Assembly (NCBI GenBank): GCA_028284945.1
Contig: JANQQJ010000023.1
Span: 62,001-126,000 of the forward strand
Source: Alphaproteobacteria bacterium
GTDB lineage: Bacteria > Pseudomonadota > Alphaproteobacteria > SMXS01
Direction of reading: 5' to 3'
DNA: 64,000 nt
The position numbers and the translations under genes were made by a program. Every line of letters starts with the position of its first letter. The stretch's first letter is position 1. Below, one piece after another: positions 54,827-64,000 of the stretch. The notes under the pieces are model-generated. The model did no database searches. It was not told the DNA's origin and saw only the letters and a program-made list of their open reading frames with translations.

Positions 54827-56239
54827 ATGGCCAGCATGGGAAAGATACGCGTAGAACGGGACGGTTTCGGGACGCTTGATGTGCCGGCCGACCGCTATTG
54901 GGGTGCCCAGACCCAGCGGTCGCTTCAGAATTTTCCCATCGGCACGGAACGCATGCCCGTCGGGATCATCCGCGCGCTGGGCACCATCAAGCAGGCGGCT
55001 GCCAAGGCCAACCGCGACCTTGGCGTACTGGGCGACGACCAGGCCGAGGCCATTGCAGCAGCCGCGTCCGAAGTCGCGGCAGGCCGCCATGACGATCACT
55101 TTCCGCTTGTGGTCTGGCAGACGGGCTCAGGCACCCAGACCAACATGAATGCCAATGAGGTGATCGCCAACCGGGCCAGCGAGATCATGGGTGGACCCAT
55201 TGGCGAAGACCGGTTGATTCATCCCAATGACGATGTAAATCGGTCCCAATCGTCGAACGATACGATTCCCAGCGCGATGCATCTGGCAGCTTGTCAGGCA
55301 CTCCATGACACCTTGTTTCCCGTCCTCGATGCCCTAGTCACCACGCTGGATGACAAGATTGCCCAGTGGGACGGGGCCGTCAAAATCGGCCGCACCCACA
55401 TGCAGGACGCGACACCGCTCACCTTGCCGCAGGAATTCTCCGGCTACCGGGAACAGCTATCGACAGCATCCGGGCGGATCTGGGATTTGCTTCACGAACT
55501 CTATGCTTTACCCCAAGGCGGCACTGCGGTCGGTACTGGCATTAACGCGCCTGAAGGCTTCGACGTGGCGGTCGCCCTGGAAATCGCCGCGCTGACCGGG
55601 CTGCCATTCACGGCCGCCGGCAACAAATTTGCCGGGATCGCGGCCCATGACGCGCTGGTCGCCCTCTCAGGCGCATTAAACGCGCTGGCGGTGACGCTCA
55701 ACAAAGTGGCCAACGACATCCGCATTCTGGCCTCGGGGCCCCGTGCTGGTATCGGTGAACTCAACCTGCCTGCCAACGAGCCCGGTTCATCCATTATGCC
55801 CGGCAAGGTCAATCCAACCCAGATTGAGGCGCTCACGATGGTCTGCGCCCAGGTGATGGGCAACAATTTGACCGTGACGATTGCGGGCACGCAGGGACAG
55901 CTGGAGCTGAACGCATTCAAACCGGTGATTGCCTATAACGTCCTGCAGTCGATCCAACTGTTGAGCGAGGCGACGGAGAGTTTCCGGCTTCGCTGCCTGG
56001 ACGGCATGACACGCAACCCTGAACGCATGGCCGAGCTGGTGGATCGATCCCTGATGCTGGTGACCGCACTGGCCCCGGAAATTGGCTATGACAAAGCCAC
56101 GGAAATCGCCAAACACGCTCACAATATGGGGCTGACCTTGCGCGAGGCCGCGCTTGAACTTGGGCATGTTGATGCGTCGACCTTCGACCGGCTGGTCCGG
56201 CCGGAGGCAATGACAAGACCGGGCTCTCCACGGGAATGA
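54827..56239 (+). CDS. fumC: Fumarate hydratase class II
   Basis: 470 residues, tetrameric and cofactor-free. It belongs to the aspartase/fumarase superfamily: GSSIMPGKVNPTQ is the signature loop with the catalytic Ser, KIGRTHMQDATPLTLPQEFS contributes the active site, and WQTGSGTQTNMNANEVIANR the substrate pocket. It shares 27 bp of spacing with fumA and 4 bp overlap with the ribbon-helix-helix gene. It is expected to replace FumA under oxidative or iron-poor conditions. Confidence 0.97.
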   Translation: MASMGKIRVERDGFGTLDVPADRYWGAQTQRSLQNFPIGTERMPVGIIRALGTIKQAAAKANRDLGVLGDDQAEAIAAAASEVAAGRHDDHFPLVVWQTGSGTQTNMNANEVIANRASEIMGGPIGEDRLIHPNDDVNRSQSSNDTIPSAMHLAACQALHDTLFPVLDALVTTLDDKIAQWDGAVKIGRTHMQDATPLTLPQEFSGYREQLSTASGRIWDLLHELYALPQGGTAVGTGINAPEGFDVAVALEIAALTGLPFTAAGNKFAGIAAHDALVALSGALNALAVTLNKVANDIRILASGPRAGIGELNLPANEPGSSIMPGKVNPTQIEALTMVCAQVMGNNLTVTIAGTQGQLELNAFKPVIAYNVLQSIQLLSEATESFRLRCLDGMTRNPERMAELVDRSLMLVTALAPEIGYDKATEIAKHAHNMGLTLREAALELGHVDASTFDRLVRPEAMTRPGSPRE

Positions 56240-56490
56240 CCGGGCCAAAAAAGCGCTCCGTCTCGATCGCCGGACATCGGACGAGTATTTCGCTGGAACC
56301 GATCTTTTGGGAACTACTTCAGGAAGCAGCTGAACAAGAAGGCCTAAGCCTGGCCGGTTTGGTCCGCCGCATTGACGCTGAGCGCGAAACCAACCTGTCG
56401 AGCGCCATCCGCACCTGGCTGGTGACCCGATTGCGGGACAATGAGCCGCGCCCAGGGTCTACTGACGGCCCTGACGCACCTGATCCATGA
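56236..56490 (+). CDS. Ribbon-helix-helix domain protein, 84 aa
   Basis: A small protein with the layout of the RHH_4 family: KRSVSIAGHRTSISLEPIFW (strand), then ELLQEAAEQEGLSLAGLVRR (helices) and NLSSAIRTWLVTRLRDNE. It is probably a DNA-binding dimer. Its ATG overlaps the fumC stop by four bases. Its end overlaps the convergent AsmA gene by 32 bases. RHH_4 genes commonly follow fumC in alphaproteobacteria, but the target is unknown. Confidence 0.85.
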   Translation: MTGPKKRSVSIAGHRTSISLEPIFWELLQEAAEQEGLSLAGLVRRIDAERETNLSSAIRTWLVTRLRDNEPRPGSTDGPDAPDP

Positions 56491-59400
56491 TGCCCCGGAA
56501 CAGCTGCTCCATCGGGTTTGGTTGCGGTGGACCGCCATCACCGTCTTGATCGCCAGGGCCGCCACCCAATAGCTGCTCTAGGCCGCTGCCGCCGTCTTCA
56601 CTCTGCCCAAGAACGTCCTCCAGGACACGCTTGGCGAGGCGGGAGCCAATATAGGAAGTCAGCTCTCGGATCCGGCGCTCCTGCCTGGGGGCGTCGATAT
56701 CACCGTAAATGCGCAGGCCTGCAGGGGGAATACCGGCATAGTCAGCCCCGGAAAACCGCACCTCCATATGTGCATCCATCTGCCACAACGGCAGATTGAC
56801 GTCTGCAATCAGCGACCCTTCGGCATTTGTCAGTTCAGCACGGCCATTCTCGATGACGGCAATGCCATTGGTCATGGTGAGAGGCGCAGAGATCAACCGA
56901 TAGGGTGTTTCACCACCGTCAAAGGCCGCGTCCGCCAAACCGATAAAATCATCATAGCTGACCAGGCTGAGCATCTGTTCACCAAGCCGCGACAGATCGA
57001 ACCCACGGATAACCCCGTCGCGTGCTTCCAGCGTCCCGCGGCCGCGTAAGCTTGAGACGATAGCCATCTCGCTATCACCCTGGCCGGCAAATTTGGCGTT
57101 CATCTGAAACGTACCGGTCGCGCTTTGCAGATCTGCCGTTGTCTGGAGCGCCTGGGCAACCGATGCATCGTTCAGATCGATATCGATCGTAAAGACCGGT
57201 ACCGATGACACATCCAGAAAGCCTGAAAAGGACGCCGCACCACCGAACAAAAATCCCGAAAGCGTTTTGAGCTGCAAAACACCTTCGTTCAGGTCGATCG
57301 ACAGTTTCGGCTCGTCGAAGACATATCGCCGAAACCGCAGTTCCCGGGCTTCCAGACTCAGTTCGCCGTCAAAGCTCTTGAGGAAATCGAGCCCGATCGG
57401 TTCCGATGACCACCGCTGTCCACCGCGCTGACGCACCTGTTGGGGGCCTGTATCGACCGGTTCAAGGAAAGGATCAGCGTCAAATTTCTCTGTTGTGAAC
57501 CGTGCCATGACACGTGGCCTTTTGCCGGACATATCAACGGCAAACTCGCCGGCAATCGTCGCCGCGCCCAGCCTTGCCGTCAATTCCTCGGCATTGAGCA
57601 AAGCCTCGCCGCCCGTAACTTTACTCGACACCTCGAAAGCGACGTCGTCATTGGCCGGGCTGTAATCCACACCCAGGCCGCGAACCAGTGCCGGAAGGCT
57701 GGTCCCCCGTGCGTCGACCTGAAGGTCATAGGTGACACCTGCTTCTGCCACAACGACCTGCCCGCTTCCGGCAACTGCAGCGCCCGCCAGTTGAACTTCA
57801 AGGTTCGCGTCGTAGGTGCCAGCTTGGGACACCACTGTACCCTTCAAGGTCGCTGGACTGTCGCTGCCATCCACAGGCGCAAGGTCGGCTAAATCGATCT
57901 GCCGAGCGAAGGCAGCCCAGCTTGGATTCTGCAAATCGATTCGAAGATTGACGCTGCGGCTATCTTTCATCAGGTCCGTGCTGTCTCCCGACAGCGTAAG
58001 GGCCGTGTCTCCTAACCCGCCGGTCACGGATAGACGTGTCGAAGCGAGAGTCCCGCTCAACGACGCTTCAAGGTCGAGCGCCTCGTCGGCTGCACCGCCT
58101 GCAAGCGTTCCAATTCCGAACACGTCCAACAGGCTACCGGCCCTGGGTCCACGGGTGGTAACGGAGAGGTCCAATACAGGATCCGCTGAAAACGCCTCCC
58201 CCGTTCCCGTCGCACTTATTGCCGTGCCGCCGAAATCCTGTGCGGCCAACTGTTTGAGCGCGAGCGCGCCGTCCACCAAATCCAGCTCTGCCGTAACGCC
58301 ACTGACCGGCGTTCGGTTGTAGGTCAGGCGGTCGACCGAGAGCCGCACGCGCGTATCGAAGCTATCCAGAACCGAAAGCGACTCGGCAAGGTCAACTTCT
58401 TCTTCTACCGGGCCATCTGACAAATAGGCGTCCAGGTTAAGACGATCCATCGACAGGTCAGCGCTGAACGATGGCCGATCCTGCAAGGCATAAGCGAACG
58501 CGCCGGTCACCGTCGACGTATCAAGAACCAGATTCATGCCTTGCAGTTGAACAAGTGCCGGCGAAATGGTGACGCCACTGTCCAGACTCAACTGGCCCAA
58601 TCGGTCAGCCGGAACGCTTTGGAGATCCAGCCCGGCCCAGCCCAGCAGTGCCCGCGCACTCGACGAAGCGAGTCGAAGACGCCCGGTCAATTCTACCGGC
58701 CCGTCGCCTGATCCCGTCGCGCCGCTAAACGCCAGGTCTGAACCACCCGGCAATAGCGCGGACGCGGATCCGATCGTCAGCCGCCCGTCTTCTACCGATG
58801 CAATAATCCTGACCTGACGCACATTACCGCCCATATAGGTCATCGCGTCGACGGTCACTTCAGCCGTGCCGTTGATCCCGTCTGGAACGTCAAAGCCCTG
58901 CTGAGCATCGTCGCCACTGCTCGGCTCTGACACGTCTTGATATGCCTCGCCCAGCAGCGAATCGAGGTCGAGTGACGACACATTGAGCAAAAGCTTTAGA
59001 TCTGGCTGCTCACCAAACTCGATGCTTGCACCACCCTTGCCTGAAAGTGCCCCGAGTGACAGCGTCATCGCATCCAGCGAGACACGGTCCGCAGACCCGG
59101 AAACTTCTGCAGCAATTTTAAGCTCATCCTGCAGGAACCCGCTTGGCTGTTCGCCATCCGCCATCGCCGCCATCAGCGCTGCAGGATCGGCTACGGTCAG
59201 GTCCAGTTTGCCTTCAATATCCGGTGCGGCGGCCTGCAATGCCGCTGACCCGCTAAAGGCGCCGACAAGCCCGCCGGTATCGGCCGTGAGGTTCGCCCTT
59301 AAAGGTGTACGCTGATTGTCCAATCGCCCGATATTGGCCTTCAGCGCATAAGGCACTTTGTTGAGATCAAGATCGCCTTCGATTTCGAACGGGCCGGACA

Positions 59401-59941
59401 GAGACTTGGCCGATATTTCAAGATCAAGCCCATCGAGCCGCTGCGCCTCTCCCCCGCTACGGTAAAGCACCGTGCCGTTTGAAATGAGGAACCGGTCGAC
59501 AGAAACATCAATAGAAGAGCCGGATGTCTCTGCTGTATCCGCTGCAGGCGTTTCATCCGCGAAAACCCAGTTCTGCCGCCCATCCGGCAGAACTTCCAGA
59601 TCGATGACGGCGTCAACCAGTACAATGCGCTCAACCTGTACCGTCCCGGTCAAAAGTGGAAACAGCGCGACTTCAACGTCGAGCGACCCCAATGTCACCA
59701 GATCGACAGAGGTGGCGCCGGGAAGGTTGGCAATGCGCATATCTGCAATGGACAGAGCGGGCGACGGCAACACACCGAAGCTGACTTCGCCGTCAATTGA
59801 TACACGTCTGCCCGTTGCGTCCTCGATCTGATTTGCGATCTCATCGCGATACTGGTTCCAGTCGACAAAACTGGGCACCACCAATATCAGCGCGATGATC
59901 AGGACCAGCACAGCCGCAAGGGCGATCAGAACACGCTTCAA
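56459..59941 (-). CDS. AsmA-family envelope protein, 1160 aa
   Basis: One N-terminal transmembrane helix (KRVLIALAAVLVLIIALILV) anchors a very long periplasmic beta-rich chain. The AsmA head is clear (VPSFVDWNQYRDEIANQIED, then GEVSFGVLPSPALSIADMRI), and the C-terminal AsmA_2 region (VTGTFQMNAKFAGQGDSEMA-type, then GRGTLEARDGVIRGFDLSRL) is typical. Such proteins bridge inner and outer membranes and are implicated in lipid transport. The start is TTG 59941: GGAGG lies five bases upstream and the anchor begins right after it. Confidence 0.88.
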   Translation of the reverse strand: MKRVLIALAAVLVLIIALILVVPSFVDWNQYRDEIANQIEDATGRRVSIDGEVSFGVLPSPALSIADMRIANLPGATSVDLVTLGSLDVEVALFPLLTGTVQVERIVLVDAVIDLEVLPDGRQNWVFADETPAADTAETSGSSIDVSVDRFLISNGTVLYRSGGEAQRLDGLDLEISAKSLSGPFEIEGDLDLNKVPYALKANIGRLDNQRTPLRANLTADTGGLVGAFSGSAALQAAAPDIEGKLDLTVADPAALMAAMADGEQPSGFLQDELKIAAEVSGSADRVSLDAMTLSLGALSGKGGASIEFGEQPDLKLLLNVSSLDLDSLLGEAYQDVSEPSSGDDAQQGFDVPDGINGTAEVTVDAMTYMGGNVRQVRIIASVEDGRLTIGSASALLPGGSDLAFSGATGSGDGPVELTGRLRLASSSARALLGWAGLDLQSVPADRLGQLSLDSGVTISPALVQLQGMNLVLDTSTVTGAFAYALQDRPSFSADLSMDRLNLDAYLSDGPVEEEVDLAESLSVLDSFDTRVRLSVDRLTYNRTPVSGVTAELDLVDGALALKQLAAQDFGGTAISATGTGEAFSADPVLDLSVTTRGPRAGSLLDVFGIGTLAGGAADEALDLEASLSGTLASTRLSVTGGLGDTALTLSGDSTDLMKDSRSVNLRIDLQNPSWAAFARQIDLADLAPVDGSDSPATLKGTVVSQAGTYDANLEVQLAGAAVAGSGQVVVAEAGVTYDLQVDARGTSLPALVRGLGVDYSPANDDVAFEVSSKVTGGEALLNAEELTARLGAATIAGEFAVDMSGKRPRVMARFTTEKFDADPFLEPVDTGPQQVRQRGGQRWSSEPIGLDFLKSFDGELSLEARELRFRRYVFDEPKLSIDLNEGVLQLKTLSGFLFGGAASFSGFLDVSSVPVFTIDIDLNDASVAQALQTTADLQSATGTFQMNAKFAGQGDSEMAIVSSLRGRGTLEARDGVIRGFDLSRLGEQMLSLVSYDDFIGLADAAFDGGETPYRLISAPLTMTNGIAVIENGRAELTNAEGSLIADVNLPLWQMDAHMEVRFSGADYAGIPPAGLRIYGDIDAPRQERRIRELTSYIGSRLAKRVLEDVLGQSEDGGSGLEQLLGGGPGDQDGDGGPPQPNPMEQLFRGIMDQVRQGRQ

Positions 59942-60074
59942 GAATACCTCCGGAAATGCCGCGCCTGCCGGGCTGTGGGACAAGGCAACAGGGCACATTG
60001 CGTGTCCTTTGCCGATGACTAACATATATATAGCCTAAGCTGATCAGTTCACCACAGACCCTATCGAAAGGACC

Positions 60075-60509
60075 ATGATGCGACGTGCCCTACTAACCGG
60101 CGTTTTGGCGCTGTTTGTGACAATGCCCGCGACAGCCGACGAGATGGACGACTTCCGCCAACCGTCGCCGGAGGGGGCCGCCGTATTCATCATTTCCCCG
60201 GCTGATGGCGCGACGGTTCAAAGCCCGGTCACCGTACAATTCGGGCTGAAGGGCATGGGCGTTGCACCGGCCGGCGTCGACATGCCTAATACGGGACATC
60301 ACCACCTGCTGATCAACGAAGATCTCCCCGACCTGACCGTGTCGATGCCTGCCGGGCCCGGCCTTATCCACTATGGTGGAGGCCAGACCCAGGCCACCAT
60401 TGAACTGGAACCAGGCACGCACACCCTGCAATTGATCCTGGGCGACATGAACCATATACCCCACAAACCACCGGTCATTTCCGATAAGATCACCATTACG
60501 GTAGAGTAG
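60075..60509 (+). CDS. DUF4399 periplasmic protein
   Basis: 144 residues. A signal peptide ends at MPATADE. The domain contains VFIISPADGATVQSPVTVQF, GVDMPNTGHHHLLINEDLPD and TLQLILGDMNHIPHKPPVIS, with a His-rich loop (GHHHL) that could bind metal. This is DUF4399, an exported Ig-like fold of unknown role. It precedes the CLC gene by 27 bp. Confidence 0.88.
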   Translation: MMRRALLTGVLALFVTMPATADEMDDFRQPSPEGAAVFIISPADGATVQSPVTVQFGLKGMGVAPAGVDMPNTGHHHLLINEDLPDLTVSMPAGPGLIHYGGGQTQATIELEPGTHTLQLILGDMNHIPHKPPVISDKITITVE

Positions 60510-60536
60510 TGGTTTAGCAGGCCAAGGGGGCAAGGT

Positions 60537-62294
60537 ATGGCGCAGGAGGGCAACTGGTTTCGCTTCCTGCGCCTTAACCAGCACGTCCGGCTTTATGTTC
60601 TCGCAGTCCTGATCGGCCTGGTTGTCGCCTATGGCGCGATCGGGTTCCGGCTGCTGATCGACCTGGTTCAGACCGGCATCATGGGGTTTGGTGGCGAAAA
60701 CGTCGCGAGCCAGGCGGCTGAGCAGCCATTCTGGCGAATCATGCTCGCTCCGGTCATTGGTGGCGTGATTGTCGCGGCCATGTTGCGGGTATTCATGAAA
60801 GACCGGCGGGCGCTGGGCATCGCCGATGTGATTGCCGCCAACGCCATTTCCAACACGCGAATGTCGTTCAGACAGGGGATCGCGTCTGCCGTGATCTCGG
60901 CGACCAGCATGGGCGCCGGGGCATCGACCGGCCGTGAAGGCCCTATCGTTCATCTTGGCGCAACGTTGGCCTCAAGCGCTGCTGAGCGGATGCGCCTGGC
61001 GCCAAGCCAGGGCCGCACATTGCTGGGCTGTGGTGTTGCTGCAGCGGTGGCGGCCTCGTTTAATGCCCCCATCGCCGGTGTGTTTTTCGCGCTTGAGGTC
61101 GTATTGGGCCACTACGCACTTCGTGCCTTTGCACCGATCGTCATGGCCAGCGTCGTCGGCACGCTTGTCACCCGTGCGCATTACGGCAACTTCCCCGCCT
61201 TTATTATTCCCGAATACGCCATCGTCTCATTCTGGGAATTTCCAGCTTTCATTTTGCTCGGCGCTGTCTGCGCGCTGGCCGCAATAGTGTTCACCCGAAG
61301 TGTGTTTTTCGTCGAAGACACGATGGTGAAACATGTCCCGATGCCACGCTGGACCCATCCCGTGATTGGCGGATTATTGGTTGGGATCATCGCGATCCAG
61401 TTTCCCCATGTGCTGGGTGTGGGTTACGAAGCAACGGACGCGGCACTGCGTGAACAGTTGAGCCTGACGCTCATGCTGGCGTTGATCGTGTTCAAGACAG
61501 CGGCAACCGCCATCAGCCTTGGATCGGGTTTTGGTGGCGGGGTCTTCACGCCATCACTCTTTATCGGCGCAATGACGGGCAGCGCGTTCGGGATTGTTGC
61601 CTCCATGGCGTTCCCCGAACTGTCAGCCTCTCACGGACTCTATGCCATTGTCGGCATGGGCGCGGTCGCAGGCGCGGTCCTGGGCGCACCGATCTCGACC
61701 TTCCTAATCGTCTTTGAGCTTGTCGCGGATTACGAACTTTCCATCGCGGTGATGGTCGCCACCGCGACCGCCAGCGTTATCATGCAGCAAACCTATAGCC
61801 GGTCATTCTTTAGCAGGCAGCTAGAGCGACGCGGCCTCGACCTGCGCGGCGGCCGCGCCGGCCACGTGCTTCAGACCCTGCCTGTTGGCGATGTGATGTC
61901 GAGTGACTATCGAACCGCACGGGAGGACGAAAAACTGGCCCAACTTCGGGTCAAGCTCGCCCTGTCTCCGCATGGCACTGTGTTTGTTCAGTCAAGCGAC
62001 GGCACGTTTGTCGGTCAGATCGCGCCACACGACATCGACGAGGGCACCTTCGATCAGGACCTGGAACACGTCGCCTGCGTGGCCGACGTCGTACATCCAG
62101 CCCATCAGATTCTGTTCGAGAACGATAACCTGCAAAAGGCCCTATCGATCATGGACGTCACGCATGAGGACCATATTCCGGTCCTCGATAATCCCGAGAC
62201 ACGAAAGATCGTCGGCATTCTGCACCACCGCGACGCCCTGGCCGCCTATAACCGCGCCCTGCTGGACGAACGCCGTGAAGAACACGGCGATTAA
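60537..62294 (+). CDS. CLC-type chloride channel/antiporter with CBS domains
   Basis: 585 residues. The CLC core (~1–430) shows the selectivity motifs GREGPIVHLGA (gating Glu), FNAPIAGVFFALEVVLGHYA (the proton Glu position) and GSGFGGGVFTPSLFIGAMTG. Two CBS domains occupy ~445–580 (LPVGDVMSSDYRTAREDEKL, then VADVVHPAHQILFENDNLQK), which sense nucleotides. The presence of both glutamates predicts a Cl-/H+ exchanger. It overlaps the convergent gene by four bases. Confidence 0.93.
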   Translation: MAQEGNWFRFLRLNQHVRLYVLAVLIGLVVAYGAIGFRLLIDLVQTGIMGFGGENVASQAAEQPFWRIMLAPVIGGVIVAAMLRVFMKDRRALGIADVIAANAISNTRMSFRQGIASAVISATSMGAGASTGREGPIVHLGATLASSAAERMRLAPSQGRTLLGCGVAAAVAASFNAPIAGVFFALEVVLGHYALRAFAPIVMASVVGTLVTRAHYGNFPAFIIPEYAIVSFWEFPAFILLGAVCALAAIVFTRSVFFVEDTMVKHVPMPRWTHPVIGGLLVGIIAIQFPHVLGVGYEATDAALREQLSLTLMLALIVFKTAATAISLGSGFGGGVFTPSLFIGAMTGSAFGIVASMAFPELSASHGLYAIVGMGAVAGAVLGAPISTFLIVFELVADYELSIAVMVATATASVIMQQTYSRSFFSRQLERRGLDLRGGRAGHVLQTLPVGDVMSSDYRTAREDEKLAQLRVKLALSPHGTVFVQSSDGTFVGQIAPHDIDEGTFDQDLEHVACVADVVHPAHQILFENDNLQKALSIMDVTHEDHIPVLDNPETRKIVGILHHRDALAAYNRALLDERREEHGD

Positions 62295-62818
62295 TTGATC
62301 TCGATCACGACCTTGTCTTTGTCGTTGCCACTTGTGCGACGCGTACGATTGCCGTTGTCATTGTCTGTGGCTTCAACAATGCCCCAGATTGCGCCCCCGA
62401 CCAGAAGAACGACTAGCCCGATGCACAGCAGGTAGCAGCTCATCTCCTCACGTTCCCCGTCGGCATTGTAACGGGGCATGAACATCGACTCGCCATGGTC
62501 GTAGCGATAAGCATCAAGCCCGCCGAGATTGACGCGGAGCTGTTCGCCCATATCCCATTGAAGGCCGGTCAACGAGGCGGCCCGATAAACCCGGTCATCG
62601 GCCAGAACACCAACACCATGCTGGGATCCAGCTTCAACAGCCAGACGGAATTGCGGACCGCGTTCATCGCGCTTGGTCTCACCAAATTTCAGCGAAAACC
62701 CTGCTTTGATACTAACCCCCTCAAAGGGCTGGCCGAACCGAAAGTCCTGCGCAACAGCGTAAGACGAAGACAGTGCAATCGCGGCCGAACACAGAACAGC
62801 CAAGACATGCTTGATCAT
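62291..62818 (-). CDS. Hypothetical exported protein, 175 aa
   Basis: A cleavable signal peptide (LCSAAIALSSSYAVAQ) is followed by a mature domain that resembles short outer-membrane-type beta strands (GVSIKAGFSLKFGETKRDER, FRLAVEAGSQHGVGVLADDR). A transmembrane helix (CYLLCIGLVVLLVGGAIWGI) precedes a basic/Asp-rich tail (RTRRTSGNDKDKVVIEIN). No family recognised. The signal peptide plus late helix suggests a type I inner-membrane protein with a short cytoplasmic tail. Confidence 0.7.
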   Translation of the reverse strand: MIKHVLAVLCSAAIALSSSYAVAQDFRFGQPFEGVSIKAGFSLKFGETKRDERGPQFRLAVEAGSQHGVGVLADDRVYRAASLTGLQWDMGEQLRVNLGGLDAYRYDHGESMFMPRYNADGEREEMSCYLLCIGLVVLLVGGAIWGIVEATDNDNGNRTRRTSGNDKDKVVIEIN

Positions 62819-62909
62819 GATATCCCCTCCTCGACGATTTTCGTCGTTTAACGCCCTCTACGGTAATACGACTGGTGTGAAGAACGCCACCATGTTGTAG
62901 AAGGAGAAG

Positions 62910-64000
62910 ATGTCCGACCCTTTCGATCTCAACGCTATTTCTGACGTTCAACAGGCGGCCGCGCCTCAGGAAGCGCCCTATTTGACAAGCCTCAACCCGC
63001 CGCAGCGTGAAGCCGTGACCACACTGGATGGCCCGGTTCTGGTGCTCGCCGGCGCAGGCACAGGCAAGACCCGCGCACTGACGACGCGGCTGGCGCACAT
63101 TCTGCACTCAGGCAAAGCCTGGCCCAGCCAGATGCTGGCCGTCACGTTCACCAACAGGGCCGCCCGCGAGATGCAGAACCGGGTCGCAGAACTTGTGGGA
63201 CAAACGGTCGAAGGGATGCCCTGGCTGGGTACCTTTCATTCTGTCGCGGCGCGCATCTTAAGGCGCCATGCCGAATTGGTCGGCCTGCGCAGCAACTTCA
63301 CAATCCTGGATACGGATGACCAGATCAGGCTGTTGAAACAATTGATCCAGGCCGAGGGCATCGACGACAAACGCTGGCCGCCACGGGTGTTCGCCGGGAT
63401 TGTCGACCGCTGGAAGAACCGCGGCCTGACACCGGACAAAATTCCGGAAGAGGATTCCTATGCTTTTGCCGATGGCCGCGGGGGGTTGCTCTACCGCACC
63501 TATCAAGAGCGCCTGAAGACGTTAAACGCCGCGGATTTCGGCGATCTGCTGATGCACAATCTGACGCTCTTTACCGAGCATCCCGACGTGCTGGCCGAGT
63601 ATCACAAGCGCTTCAAGTACATCCTGGTCGACGAATACCAGGACACCAATGTCGCGCAATATTTGTGGCTGCGGCTGTTGGCGCAGGCGCATCACAACAT
63701 CTGCTGTGTCGGCGATGATGACCAGAGCATCTATGGCTGGCGCGGTGCGGAAGTCGGCAACATTCTGCGCTTTGAAGAAGACTTTCCCGGCGCCAAGGTG
63801 ATACGGCTGGAGCAGAATTACCGCTCGACGCCGCATATTCTGGGCGCGGCCTCCGGCCTGATCAGTGCAAACCAAAGCCGGCTGGGCAAGACGCTCTGGA
63901 CCGACGCCAATGGGGGCGACAAGGTTCAGGTGCTGGGCGTCTGGGACGGCGAGGAAGAAGCCCGTTCGATCGGCGAGAGCATTGAGAACCTGCACAGGCA
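62910..64000 (+). CDS. uvrD: UvrD/PcrA superfamily DNA helicase, 5' part
   Basis: 363 codons are present and the gene runs off the right edge. Motifs of superfamily 1A helicases are clear: Q-motif LNPPQREAV, Walker A LAGAGTGKTRAL, motif Ia AVTFTNRAAREMQ, motif II LVDEYQDTN, motif III GDDDQSIYGWRGAEV and motif IV LEQNYRST. It unwinds DNA 3' to 5' in repair and removes RecA. AAGGAG precedes the ATG. Whether UvrD or PcrA cannot be settled from the fragment. Confidence 0.92.
   Translation, partial: MSDPFDLNAISDVQQAAAPQEAPYLTSLNPPQREAVTTLDGPVLVLAGAGTGKTRALTTRLAHILHSGKAWPSQMLAVTFTNRAAREMQNRVAELVGQTVEGMPWLGTFHSVAARILRRHAELVGLRSNFTILDTDDQIRLLKQLIQAEGIDDKRWPPRVFAGIVDRWKNRGLTPDKIPEEDSYAFADGRGGLLYRTYQERLKTLNAADFGDLLMHNLTLFTEHPDVLAEYHKRFKYILVDEYQDTNVAQYLWLRLLAQAHHNICCVGDDDQSIYGWRGAEVGNILRFEEDFPGAKVIRLEQNYRSTPHILGAASGLISANQSRLGKTLWTDANGGDKVQVLGVWDGEEEARSIGESIENLHR

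Overview
This 64 kb window reads as a chromosomal segment of an alphaproteobacterium. The markers are a circularly permuted two-piece tmRNA gene, an alpha-type SspB adaptor, two perfect ICE-type boxes (the Irr/iron control element of this class) in front of katG, the degP–DUF2065–hflC–hflK block, and the SerB domain layout. No rRNA, CRISPR array, insertion sequence, origin or phage structural gene was seen. The lineage below class level is not resolved. Gene calls come from reading translated sequence; no database search was run.

Left part (1–8.5 kb), accessory. It holds two uncharacterised small genes at the edge, an MmyB-type regulator with a perfect palindrome upstream, and a lambda-like switch. 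In the switch an S24 (LexA/CI-type) repressor at 3005–3664 faces a translationally coupled two-gene operon. Between them lie three copies of an ACAA-N6-TTGT operator and two sigma70-like promoters; the repressor promoter would give a nearly leaderless mRNA. A fourth operator, placed identically within its promoter, precedes an unknown gene at 7495. Two tandem MFS paralogues and a DUF2975/YozG-like pair with a small lipoprotein lie between.

From 8.5 to 23.6 kb is a catabolic and miscellaneous block. A carotenoid-oxygenase gene faces a leftward SDR–TetR–TonB receptor–PPOX series. Next comes an undescribed-looking locus: a GspE-N/AAA ATPase, diverging from a GYGDAY-repeat protein that is followed 8 bp later by a 243-residue protein of unknown family. 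Then follow a hybrid histidine kinase with a degenerate ATPase domain, isovaleryl-CoA dehydrogenase, a glycosyltransferase and tRNA-Lys(CTT).

From 23.6 to 48 kb is core metabolism and cell shape: katG; the mreB-mreC-mreD-mrdA-rodA elongasome operon; leuA with a clear Leu-rich leader peptide (six consecutive Leu codons) and possible attenuator; a lipoprotein haloalkane-dehalogenase homologue; ilvC, ilvN and ilvB; miaA; a serB split into two ORFs; degP, DUF2065, hflC and hflK; mrp; and a thyA–folA–cupin operon. The ssrA gene (tag ANDNEALAVAA) follows.

From 48 to 64 kb: a heme peroxidase fused to an autotransporter barrel; an ArsR/CDF metal-efflux pair with its operator; sspB; class I and class II fumarases in tandem with a ribbon-helix-helix gene; a very large AsmA protein; a CLC antiporter; and the first part of a UvrD/PcrA helicase that runs off the right edge. 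The most promising undescribed systems are the GYGDAY-repeat locus and the four-operator repressor regulon.
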